Source: CAZJRQ01 sp964548535 (GTDB taxonomy: Bacteria; Bacillota; Clostridia; Oscillospirales; Ruminococcaceae). From it: 36,360 nt of DNA. Below, piece by piece: positions 1 to 6,468 of this stretch. Each line of letters opens with the position of its first letter. The first letter of the stretch is position 1. The stretch lies in the NCBI GenBank assembly GCA_964548535.1, contig CAZJRQ010000024.1, positions 1 through 36,360 of the forward strand, in the 5' to 3' direction. The position numbers and the translations under genes are program-made. Below the pieces are notes generated by a model that did not search any database, was not told where the DNA came from, and was given only the letters and a program-made list of their open reading frames with translations.

Positions 1-118
1 AACTCTCGGAAATGCCTTGTTTTCAAGCCTTTTTCGGTATTTACTTCTGTACTTTTGACATCAACACTACGCACTCGACATGCCCCGTTCTCGGAAACAT
101 ACCAAGCGTAATATTTTT
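1..118 (-). pseudogene. fragment of an unidentified mobile-element gene, running off the left edge
   Basis: Read on the minus strand, this stretch is open to the window edge and looks coding: it begins KKYYAWYVSENGACRVRSVD. No start codon is in frame. The expected start region reads ATG-TAA, which looks like a one-base insertion breaking an ancestral ATG-AAA-AAA start. It lies just downstream of the broken lysozyme-like gene, as if it had been the next gene of the same element. I do not recognise the family. The broken-start reading is an inference from the local sequence. Confidence 0.35.
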
Positions 119-139
119 TACATTATATCATAAAAAGAC

Positions 140-745
140 TTAATCGTCAACGTCATTTTCCTCATCCTCAACCACATATTCAAACTCCGGCAATTCAAAC
201 CAATCCGTCCATGAGCCGTCTGAAACATTCTCTTTGACAATACCGTCCTCGATTGATTTTGCATAGATAACTTCATCGTTTCCTATATAAATTCCTATGC
301 TGTCACCGCTAATCAAAATCAAGCCAATTATTTCAGGAATGTTCTGTATAATGCCTTTGTTTTCAGACTTTTCAACCTCATCAAAACACGACATATAGAT
401 TATCTGTGCCTTGACAATTTGCTCTTTTAATTCAAGTGCAATTAGTTCGCTTTCAATAGCAAGTCCATCATTTTCAATCTGCTCAAACACCTGCAACTCT
501 CGACACGAGAGTTTTGGTTCAGGGGTGGATTTTCAACATATCCGCCTAAGTCAATTTCACCATAATCCATATTTTCCATTGAATTGCCCATAGCAAGCAA
601 AAGAAAAACTGGAAGCAAAGCTATTACAATTAGCATTGCTATAAAAGTCCCGACTACTTTCCATGTTCGCTTGTCACCGGCAGGGACGATTGCATTTTTT
701 TCCAACAGCTATTACAGCTGTTTTCGCTGCTACTGTTGCTGACAT
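140..745 (-). pseudogene. decayed bifunctional lysozyme / NlpC-P60 peptidase of a conjugative element
   Basis: The gene starts at an ATG (743-745) behind AAAGGAG and encodes MSATVAAKTAVIAVGKK. It then loses frame in a run of seven A/T at 695-701 and continues in another frame with a membrane anchor (roughly KRTWKVVGTFIAMLIVIALL). A second break near 497-535 moves to a third frame, 140-496. The C-terminal part resembles the end of an NlpC/P60 domain, GDSIGIYIGNDEVIYAKS then a W-x-x-W region. In that family a His normally precedes the VGIYIG strand; here it is Ser, and the upstream catalytic-Cys region and the lysozyme domain are gone. In Tn916/CD1108-type elements such proteins cut the wall during conjugation. 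Here it is a relic: two frame breaks, a large internal deletion and a lost active site. The family assignment rests on the anchor plus the tail pattern only. Confidence 0.55.
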
Positions 746-770
746 TTTATCATCTCCTTTAAAATAAAAA

Positions 771-798
771 GCTCTAAGCACATATTCGTGCCTAGAGC
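771..798 (-). terminator. intrinsic terminator after the MBL-fold gene
   Basis: Inverted repeat GCTCTAAGCAC / GTGCCTAGAGC (11-bp arms, one wobble, 6-nt loop). Read on the minus strand it is followed by TTTTTATTTT. It closes the padR-MBL transcription unit. Confidence 0.8.
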
Positions 799-834
799 AA
801 AGAAATATATTCTAATTAATATTGCCGATGATAA

Positions 835-1536
835 TTATATCATTTTAAAATCAAATGGTTCACCATGCCCTGGATATACTTTATCAATCGATAGACTTTT
901 TAGCTTTCCTATACTATCATTAAGCATGGAAAAATCTACTGCATTTGGTGCAATTATCGGTTTCTTGTTATTTGCTAAAACATCTCCGACAATTAAATTA
1001 TTATCATTAGTTAAAATAGCAATTGAACCAGGTGTATGTCCCGGAACTTCAATTATTTTACCCTCAAATCCATAATCAGATAAATCATCTCCATTTTTCA
1101 AGTAAGTATCAGGAGTAAAAGTTTGAAAGTCATTTAATATTTTTTCAGTGACATTAACAATTGTTTTGTGCATTATTTTAAAGACAAGTCGATTTATTGC
1201 CGAACTGTAATTATAGCTTTTCATATATTCATCAATGTCTGGACTTTCTACTAGTTTCAAATCAGCTTTGTGCATTGCGATTTTCACATCATATTTTTCA
1301 CGTAAATATTCAGCATTACAGGAATGGTCATTATCACCATGCGTAAGAATTATTAATTTAAGATTATCAGAATTTACTCCATACTTATCTAGGCTCTGCT
1401 CAATCAGATTTCTGCGATTATTAAAATCTTTATCTAAAACAATATGTCCGCCAGTATCAACCAAAATAAAGCTTTCATTTGATTTCAACAAATAGCAATT
1501 TACTTCGCCTAAATCAATTCTAATTATTTCTTGCAT
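835..1536 (-). CDS. MBL-fold metallo-hydrolase
   Basis: A 233-aa, probably cytoplasmic metallo-beta-lactamase-fold hydrolase. Family marks in order: the metal motif THGDNDH at about residues 65-71 (an HxDxDH variant in which the usual second His is Asp), PGHTPGS with a metal-binding His at about residues 165-175, GDVLANN with the bridging Asp, and a C-terminal YPGHGEPF His. There is no signal peptide. Members of this broad family act on thioesters, lactones, glutathione adducts or nucleotides, and nothing here fixes the substrate. It starts 2 nt after the padR stop, so the two are co-transcribed and the PadR regulator probably controls it. Such pairs often respond to a small toxic molecule, but that is an inference. 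Confidence 0.85.
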   Translation of the reverse strand: MQEIIRIDLGEVNCYLLKSNESFILVDTGGHIVLDKDFNNRRNLIEQSLDKYGVNSDNLKLIILTHGDNDHSCNAEYLREKYDVKIAMHKADLKLVESPDIDEYMKSYNYSSAINRLVFKIMHKTIVNVTEKILNDFQTFTPDTYLKNGDDLSDYGFEGKIIEVPGHTPGSIAILTNDNNLIVGDVLANNKKPIIAPNAVDFSMLNDSIGKLKSLSIDKVYPGHGEPFDFKMI

Positions 1537-1538
1537 GA

Positions 1539-2081
1539 TTATACCTCCTCAAATAAATCTTCAAGATTTTTATGTTCTCGAATATGTTTGCACCATTTAA
1601 TAGTTTGCTGTGTAGTGCAAATACCATAGCATAAAGTCGTTAACTTATAATAAAAACAATCTTTATTATCCATGCTGTTGAACTTTTCCCAAAGAGTTTC
1701 TAATTCTTTTAGATATGAAATGTTTCTATTTTCATATTCAATTAATTGCTGTTCTCTAAAATTTTGGGGCAGTTTATCAAAAAAATAAATTTTCGCTAAA
1801 TGTTTATCCAAGCTATCTTCAATATCAATTGGAGAACCAAGCCAATTATTAAAGTCTAATTTACCTTGCTCTGTCAATTTATACAGCTTTTTAATACGAT
1901 TTCCTTTATTTTCGTTTGAAACTTCAAGATTCCCATTTTCAGTTTCTTTAGAAAGCAATGGATAAAGCGAGCCATAGCTAGCCTTATAAAAAACTCCTGC
2001 ACCATTCTGAATTAACTTTTTAATATCATAGCCCGTAAGCGGTTCGTTTTGCAATATTCCAAATACAATATACTTTAGCAT
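1539..2081 (-). CDS. PadR-family transcriptional repressor
   Basis: A 180-aa protein with the PadR winged helix at residues 1-80 (MLKYIVFGILQNEPLTGYDI, then Y-K-A-S-Y-G-S-L-Y-P-L-L) and a helical C-terminal dimerisation part (about 95-180), as in PadR/AphA regulators. The ATG at 2079-2081 follows GGAGGG. It is the first gene of a two-gene unit with the MBL-fold hydrolase 2 nt downstream. Its promoter contains a near-ideal -35/-10 pair overlapped by a perfect 9-bp palindrome, so autorepression relieved by a ligand is the expected mode. The ligand is unknown. Confidence 0.9.
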   Translation of the reverse strand: MLKYIVFGILQNEPLTGYDIKKLIQNGAGVFYKASYGSLYPLLSKETENGNLEVSNENKGNRIKKLYKLTEQGKLDFNNWLGSPIDIEDSLDKHLAKIYFFDKLPQNFREQQLIEYENRNISYLKELETLWEKFNSMDNKDCFYYKLTTLCYGICTTQQTIKWCKHIREHKNLEDLFEEV

Positions 2082-2093
2082 AGTATCCCTCCG

Positions 2094-2139
2094 ATATATC
2101 TAATAGATATATTATATTATATAATTTTTGATTTGTCAA
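2094..2139 (-). promoter_or_regulatory. padR promoter with overlapping operator
   Basis: On the minus strand: TTGACA (2134-2139), 17-bp spacer, TATAAT (2111-2116). A perfect palindrome ATATATCTA-A-TAGATATAT occupies 2094-2112. It overlaps the downstream edge of the -10 and covers the expected start site, the right place for PadR autorepression. The binding itself is inferred. Confidence 0.75.
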
Positions 2140-2155
2140 TATAAATTCGAAAAAT

Positions 2156-2182
2156 TCTACCTCTCCCCAGCCTTACCGAACA
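2156..2182. repeat. 27-bp direct repeat, copy 1
   Basis: Matches 3827-3853 at 24 of 27 positions (core CCAGCCTTACC). Both copies lie just upstream of a minus-strand regulator promoter. On the minus strand both encode the end of a reading frame followed by TAG: here KGVFGKAGER-stop, in the other copy KAKLFGKAGGR-stop. They look like two relics of the same C-terminus. Confidence 0.55.
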
Positions 2183-2193
2183 CTCCCTTTTAA

Positions 2194-2233
2194 AAAAATT
2201 AAGGCTGAGCAGTTTATAAAAACCGTCAGCCTT
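2194..2233 (-). terminator. intrinsic terminator
   Basis: Arms AAGGCTGA (2201-2208) and TCAGCCTT (2226-2233), with extra GTT/AAC pairing inside, followed on the minus strand by AATTTTTTT. It ends the gene at 2245-2793. Confidence 0.8.
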
Positions 2234-2244
2234 AATAAATAAAT

Positions 2245-2793
2245 TCAATTAATACAGAACTGCCTAACAACACCAGCAAACATATAATCAGCCATTTCTA
2301 ATGCCTCATGTTCAATTGAATTAAACATTCTAATGTCATTCGCATAGTCTTTTTTTAGTCTAAGTACTGCTTCTTTTTCTGTCATTTCTAAATGACTATA
2401 CATCATTTTTCTCCATTTTGCATTGCTCCAATGAGGATTAATACTGGATAGGAATTCTGCTATTTCATCAGCATTTTCATACCACTTTTTTCGTGATTGA
2501 TTAACCTTTTGAGTATCGTTATTTTTGGCTGCATTAACCAAATCAGCGGCAATTAACAAATGTTCTGTAAATAGTTTTTTGAATATTTCAGACTTTCTTT
2601 CTCCATAAAATTGCTTTAACAGATGTGCAAAATCCGCAGGGTTTTGAAGAAGTCTATCTGTTACTTGCTTTAAGTCATCGAGATTTTCAGCTGTACTTAT
2701 AATAAAAAAACGTGTCCAGTATACATGCTGTGACCACAGTTTGCGAAATTGATTCATTATCTGCACCTGTCTACAGGTATATGAATTTCTCAT
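2245..2793 (-). CDS. conserved helical protein of unknown function
   Basis: A 182-aa soluble protein predicted nearly all helical, with no signal peptide or membrane span. Recognisable stretches are FRKLWSQHVYWTRFFIISTA near residues 16-35, TEHLLIAADLVNAAKN in the middle, KKWYENADEIAEFLSSINPHW, and ADYMFAGVVRQF at the end. From memory these belong to a widespread Firmicute family of about 150-180 aa, sometimes labelled acetylglutamate kinase in databases. That label has no visible basis, since there is no P-loop-like or amino-acid-kinase motif. The conserved His/Trp/Tyr residues could suit a metal or haem site, but this is a guess. The ATG at 2793 has GGAG 7-8 nt upstream; an internal ATG (MNQF) 12 codons in is an alternative. 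It forms its own unit with a terminator. Confidence 0.7.
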   Translation of the reverse strand: MRNSYTCRQVQIMNQFRKLWSQHVYWTRFFIISTAENLDDLKQVTDRLLQNPADFAHLLKQFYGERKSEIFKKLFTEHLLIAADLVNAAKNNDTQKVNQSRKKWYENADEIAEFLSSINPHWSNAKWRKMMYSHLEMTEKEAVLRLKKDYANDIRMFNSIEHEALEMADYMFAGVVRQFCIN

Positions 2794-2889
2794 GTTTCAT
2801 CTCCATATTTTTTCATAATATTAGGGGCTGATATTATATTATGCAGATAAATATATATGAGTTACAGATTTTACCTCTCAGTTCTAATA

Positions 2890-2920
2890 ATAAAGGCTGA
2901 CTATTTGATAATAGCCAACC
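2890..2920 (-). terminator. intrinsic terminator after the small membrane protein
   Basis: Arms GGCTGACTATT (2895-2905) and AATAGCCAACC (2910-2920) pair over 11 bp with two wobbles and a 4-nt loop. On the minus strand they are followed by TTTATTATTA. Confidence 0.6.
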
Positions 2921-2957
2921 TCAAAATAAATATTTCACATAAAACTATAATTATTTA

Positions 2958-3137
2958 TTACTTCTTAATCATAAACAAAATAATGGTCACAAGTGATGTT
3001 ATAACTGTAGCTAATGATAGAACGAAATGAAATTGCATATCATCTTGTTTGTTAACTCTAATCCAACATCCACAGATAATTGTGCAAATCAACATAAAGA
3101 TAGAAATACCACCTAGAATTTTTAATACGATTGCCAT
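2958..3137 (-). CDS. 59-aa two-helix membrane protein
   Basis: A short gene: ATG at 3135-3137, stop TAA at 2958-2960. The product has two hydrophobic helices (about residues 3-24 and 38-57), a short middle loop RVNKQDDMQFHF and a Lys-Lys end; Cys residues cluster in helix 1 (ICTIICGCW). A weak AAGAAGG lies about 9 nt upstream. It starts 37 nt after the tetR stop and is followed by a terminator, so it is probably co-transcribed with tetR and controlled by it. I do not recognise a family. The small size and position suggest an accessory or stress-response membrane peptide, but no function can be assigned. Confidence 0.6.
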   Translation of the reverse strand: MAIVLKILGGISIFMLICTIICGCWIRVNKQDDMQFHFVLSLATVITSLVTIILFMIKK

Positions 3138-3174
3138 AACCTAAAACCTTCTTTCTAAATTACAAACTATAATA

Positions 3175-3732
3175 TCATCCTAAAAATTGATCTAATTGAG
3201 AATTTATAAAATCATCAACCTGTTGTTCATCTCGAATATTTAACCCTGAATATTTATAAAAATCTTCAGCACGATAAAAAATCAATTGCAAAGTATATAT
3301 TATTTGAAACGCTATTATCTTGCATTCAGTTATACTTTTCTGCGTTCCAAAATGAGTAGTAATGAATGGAAGAATTTCGAGCGGCAGTGTAATATCATCC
3401 TGTAACATCATATAAGGAATTGACAATTTGGTAAGCTCACGATATTTTATCATTGCGTGTGTAACATCAATTAATCGCTGTTTTAATTGCTCCTTTGCGG
3501 TCATATTTGTATCATCAACTCGAGGGTTGTTATAAAATTCTTCAGAAATTATTTCATCAACGGAAATTTTAACCAGTTCGTCTTTCGACTTAAAATAATA
3601 ATTTATCATTGCAAGATTTGTTCCTGCTTCAAGTGATATTTGCCTTGCCGTTATTGCACGAACTTCAGTACCGCTTGTCAACAAATTCTTTGTTGTTTCA
3701 ATAAGCTTCTTTTTTACATCTTGATTATCCAC
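3175..3732 (-). CDS. TetR/AcrR-family transcriptional regulator
   Basis: A 185-aa regulator. The N-terminal TetR helix-turn-helix spans about residues 5-55 (KKLIETTKNLL ... ITARQISLEAGTNLAMINYYFKSKDEL), and the remaining helices form the ligand-binding and dimerisation domain. The start at 3732 sits behind a GGAGG-like stretch (reading GGAGGTTTTAAAG on the minus strand). A perfect 14-bp inverted repeat overlaps its promoter, so it should repress itself and the 59-aa membrane protein gene just downstream. There is no transporter next to it, unlike most TetR efflux pairs. The ligand is unknown. Confidence 0.9.
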   Translation of the reverse strand: MDNQDVKKKLIETTKNLLTSGTEVRAITARQISLEAGTNLAMINYYFKSKDELVKISVDEIISEEFYNNPRVDDTNMTAKEQLKQRLIDVTHAMIKYRELTKLSIPYMMLQDDITLPLEILPFITTHFGTQKSITECKIIAFQIIYTLQLIFYRAEDFYKYSGLNIRDEQQVDDFINSQLDQFLG

Positions 3733-3745
3733 TTTAAAACCTCCA

Positions 3746-3802
3746 ATAATTAAACATGTTTAATACATGTTTAATTATAACTGAAAAAAACAACTTTGTC
3801 AA
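3746..3802 (-). promoter_or_regulatory. tetR promoter and 14-bp palindromic operator
   Basis: On the minus strand: TTGACA (3797-3802), 17-bp spacer, TATAAT (3774-3779). A perfect inverted repeat with 14-bp arms (3746-3759 and 3765-3778, core AAACATGT/ACATGTTT, 5-nt centre) covers the -10 and the start site. This is the geometry of a TetR autoregulatory operator. Confidence 0.8.
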
Positions 3803-3826
3803 GTGAGTTATAAAAATTATTTTAAC

Positions 3827-3853
3827 TCTACCTCCCGCCAGCCTTACCAAACA
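3827..3853. repeat. 27-bp direct repeat, copy 2
   Basis: Second copy of the 2156-2182 repeat (24/27 identical). On the minus strand it ends a 30-codon open stretch (CGNQRYYLQVIAPPYKAKLF, then GKAGGR and TAG) with no start codon, i.e. a C-terminal gene relic. Confidence 0.55.
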
Positions 3854-4590
3854 GCTTCGCCTTGTATGGCGGAGCGATAACTTGGAGATAATACCTCTGA
3901 TTGCCACACCTGTACAAGCACTAGTCACGGTCTGGGTACCTGATTAAGCCATATTCTGACTGATCAAGCTGAACGATTTCCATGAAAGTTTTGGGTGCGA
4001 TATTGCCGGAATAAAAGAAATATTGATGTGTTTGAATCGAGAATAAAGACGTTATATGTTGCCACAATGGTGACGTATACGTTTATAAAACTGGTAAAAA
4101 GGCTTTTTCAGGAAATTTATTTGATAGAACCGCTGACAAATACAGGGAATTGGGGCATAATGGATGAGAAATATTAGAGTTGTTATGACGTAATCCCTCC
4201 AAAAGTTTGGCAACGCCACGCTAAAACGACACTCGTAGAAATTGAAACCGAAATCGAAAAAGAACGCAAAAAATGCGAAGAAATGGAAGAATGGTAAATG
4301 CCACTTGTACGATTGTATAAGTGGTATTTTTATACACGAAATTAAAGAAAGAGGTTTTTATAATTTAATATCGAATTTAAGCACTTTGAGAAATCAGAGT
4401 GCTTTTATAATACCCAATTTTATAAAATATAGGTAAAATTTATGTCAGATGGAAAGAAAAAGTTGATGAAGAGCTTGAGCAAATAAAAAAGCCAATAAAA
4501 TGCTTCATTCCGCCGGGCTACAATTGCCCCTGGAGAACACATTTATTAGCTTTGATAACAGTATAGCATATTCTATTTGAAATGTCAATA
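3854..4590. pseudogene. gene-relic region without an intact reading frame
   Basis: About 740 bases with no believable intact gene. Recognisable debris: a minus-strand 30-codon C-terminus ending at 3835; a plus-strand stretch at about 4185-4297 reading DVIPPKVWQRHAKTTLVEIE and ending KKCEEMEEW-stop, charged and coding-like but with no start; and a plus-strand stretch at about 4440-4567 (RWKEKVDEELEQIKKP ... CFIPPGYNCPW) ending in TAG. These look like ends of several genes left after deletion in a decaying mobile element. I recognise none of the families. Short ATG frames here (3995-4177, 4242-4436) lack ribosome binding sites and coding character. Confidence 0.45.
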
Positions 4591-4708
4591 ACAGATTGTG
4601 GATTTTGTGCAAAATAAACATATTTTTGATTTTTCATTTGCAGTCCGGACTTTTGGACTATTGATATGTTATACTAAAATCACAAAAAGAATTAGGGAGG
4701 AAAAAATT

Positions 4709-5371
4709 ATGTTTATTAGATTTAGTGAAGTAGAAAAAATAGTGTCTGATGCGATTAATTTTTCAGATGGAGAGCCACTTTATTGGTTTAAGGGAGTATG
4801 GTCGTTAATTGAAAAAAATAATCTTGACCAAATTAACACAACAGCAGACGAAATAAGAATATATTCAATGATTTTTGGTATGTGTGTAGTTTACCACGAG
4901 TTTGCCTGTGTTTTGTCAGATTCATTTAATGATTCTGACTATATTGAGCTTGTTTTAGACATTAAAAAACTAATTCCGGAGGATTTTGGTGAAAACTTTT
5001 TTTGTTATAATGGTGATGAGGATCTTGAATTCGGGGATTCTCATACAGCTCATTATCTAGAATGGGTTATCCATAATCTTGATAACAAGTATATGATTTT
5101 TGAATTGTTAAAGAAAGAATTGGGTATAAACAAAACCTATGCGTCGCTGTACTATTCTATAAAGAAAGACGAGTTCACTTTAGAAGATTGGGAAACTGAT
5201 GATTTTTATTATGGTGAGGGCAGAGATGAAAATGATTATGATGAAGATTATGAATGCAGAAAAAGGTTTTCGGCGTGTGAAAACATGAATGAGTTGTATA
5301 ATGAGATTTTGAACTACTTAGATGATAATAAGTGCCGTGCGTTTGAATGGTTGACAGAAATGATGAGATGA
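4709..5371 (+). CDS. acidic protein of unknown function
   Basis: A 220-aa, strongly acidic soluble protein (many Asp/Glu, notably YYGEGRDENDYDEDYE near residues 170-190) with many Tyr/Phe/Trp. No signal, membrane span or known catalytic motif is visible. The start is the ATG at 4709-4711, behind a strong AGGGAGGAAAAAATT; a longer frame from 4598 has no ribosome binding site. An extended -10 (TGTTATACT, about 4667-4675) lies upstream without a good -35. It stands alone between relics and a terminator. Acidic, aromatic-rich orphan proteins like this are often immunity or anti-restriction type proteins in mobile DNA, but nothing here proves that. Confidence 0.75.
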   Translation: MFIRFSEVEKIVSDAINFSDGEPLYWFKGVWSLIEKNNLDQINTTADEIRIYSMIFGMCVVYHEFACVLSDSFNDSDYIELVLDIKKLIPEDFGENFFCYNGDEDLEFGDSHTAHYLEWVIHNLDNKYMIFELLKKELGINKTYASLYYSIKKDEFTLEDWETDDFYYGEGRDENDYDEDYECRKRFSACENMNELYNEILNYLDDNKCRAFEWLTEMMR

Positions 5372-5390
5372 TTGATTTTTTTATATAAAA

Positions 5391-5427
5391 ATGGATTGAA
5401 CTTTACGCTCAATCCATTTGCTTTTTT
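5391..5427 (+). terminator. bidirectional intrinsic terminator
   Basis: Arms ATGGATTGA (5391-5399) and TCAATCCAT (5409-5417), then TTGCTTTTTT on the plus strand. On the minus strand the stem is followed by TTTTATAT, so it can stop transcription from both sides. Confidence 0.8.
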
Positions 5428-5433
5428 AATCGT

Positions 5434-5495
5434 ACATAGATAAATATATAAATTATCTATGTTTATATAATATACAATTTAAAAGGATTTGTCAA
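5434..5495 (-). promoter_or_regulatory. orphan promoter with palindromic operator
   Basis: On the minus strand: TTGACA (5490-5495), 17-bp spacer, TATTAT (5467-5472). Just downstream is a perfect inverted repeat ACATAGATAA / TTATCTATGT (5434-5443 and 5453-5462, 9-nt centre). The first thing downstream is the terminator at 5391-5427, with no reading frame between. It looks like the control region of a TetR/PadR-type cassette whose gene was lost, or the start of a transcript of about 70 nt. Confidence 0.6.
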
Positions 5496-5657
5496 GGTAC
5501 TCTTTTCAAAAACTGTTATATTATAATACTTTTCTTTCGTCGCTTTCAAAGCTCGCTGCTGCAGCCATTTCCTCTTTCGTTTTCTGAAATGGCAAAATAA
5601 AAAATATATGATAAATCACAGTCATTGACCACATACATAAGTCCAACCGACATAATC

Positions 5658-6320
5658 TTATTTCCTACATTCACAATGAAGAATTGTACCATCTTCTTTA
5701 GTGTAAACTGCTCCTCTTTCACAACTTATATCATTAAATCCTGCACAGACAGCTAATCTTTCTAATTCGTCAATAAAAAATGATTCATAATAACAATCTG
5801 TTTCAGCATAAGGGTGAAAACGACTTCCCTTTAAAAATCGCTTATAATTTTTCTCCAAATACTCACGGTCATGCCCTGAAAAACTTAAGTAACCGCCGCT
5901 TTTTAATACTCTCTTGCATTCCGCTAAAATATATTGCTGATTTTGTTCACCATAAAACAATCCGAAAGTTTGTGCCCAAACAATTACAACATCAAACTCT
6001 GAATCTTCAAATGGCAAATCCAAACCATTTGATACAAGAAATTCTACATCGATATTATTGTTTTGGGCAAATTGTTTTGCAACATCAATAACGTCCTGTG
6101 ATATATCAACACCTGTAACATTAAAACCAAGTTCATTAAAACAAAAAGCTTCTCTTCCCATACCACAGCCAATGTCAAGAATTTTAGCATTCGGAGGGAA
6201 GGTGCTAACCACCTGATTCTCCCACTCTTTTAGTTTTTTGTCTGTATAATTATACATATCATTTATCGCTTGGCTGCCATCTGTATACAGAGCCTTTACA
6301 ATCTCAATATTTTCACTCAT
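5658..6320 (-). CDS. class I SAM-dependent methyltransferase
   Basis: A 220-aa Rossmann-fold methyltransferase. Motif I is ILDIGCGMGREAF at about residues 42-54 (SAM binding), the acidic end of strand 2 is VTGVDIS, and motif IV is FDVVIVWAQTFGLFY at about 108-122. It matches the generic Methyltransf_11/25 type, which acts on small molecules; the substrate cannot be read from sequence. The chosen ATG at 6318-6320 has GGTGG 7-8 nt upstream; a TTG five codons earlier is less likely. It is alone on its strand, back to back with the two-component system at 6469. About 320 bp of non-coding DNA lie downstream of it. Confidence 0.85.
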   Translation of the reverse strand: MSENIEIVKALYTDGSQAINDMYNYTDKKLKEWENQVVSTFPPNAKILDIGCGMGREAFCFNELGFNVTGVDISQDVIDVAKQFAQNNNIDVEFLVSNGLDLPFEDSEFDVVIVWAQTFGLFYGEQNQQYILAECKRVLKSGGYLSFSGHDREYLEKNYKRFLKGSRFHPYAETDCYYESFFIDELERLAVCAGFNDISCERGAVYTKEDGTILHCECRK

Positions 6321-6408
6321 TTGTTTACCACCCAATTCATTATATATTTTCTACAGTATAACACGAAACAACCGAAATTTCAATTAAAGTGTAAATTATT
6401 ATGCAGCA

Positions 6409-6437
6409 TTGACCGAATGAAAAAAATCGTGTAGAAT
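6409..6437 (+). promoter_or_regulatory. promoter of the first two-component system
   Basis: TTGACC (6409-6414), 17-bp spacer, TAGAAT (6432-6437). It lies 31 nt before the response regulator ATG, which has its own TAGGAGGAA binding site. Confidence 0.7.
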
Positions 6438-6468
6438 ATAAATACATGAAAATGTAGGAGGAATAAAA

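Noticed and set aside
3734..3928. 64-codon minus-strand frame upstream of tetR
   Set aside because: It runs through the tetR promoter and operator and has no ribosome site.
5521..5605. Minus-strand stretch reading FQKTKEEMAAAASFESDERK then stop
   Set aside because: It looks faintly coding but has no start codon with a ribosome site and is too short; perhaps another relic.
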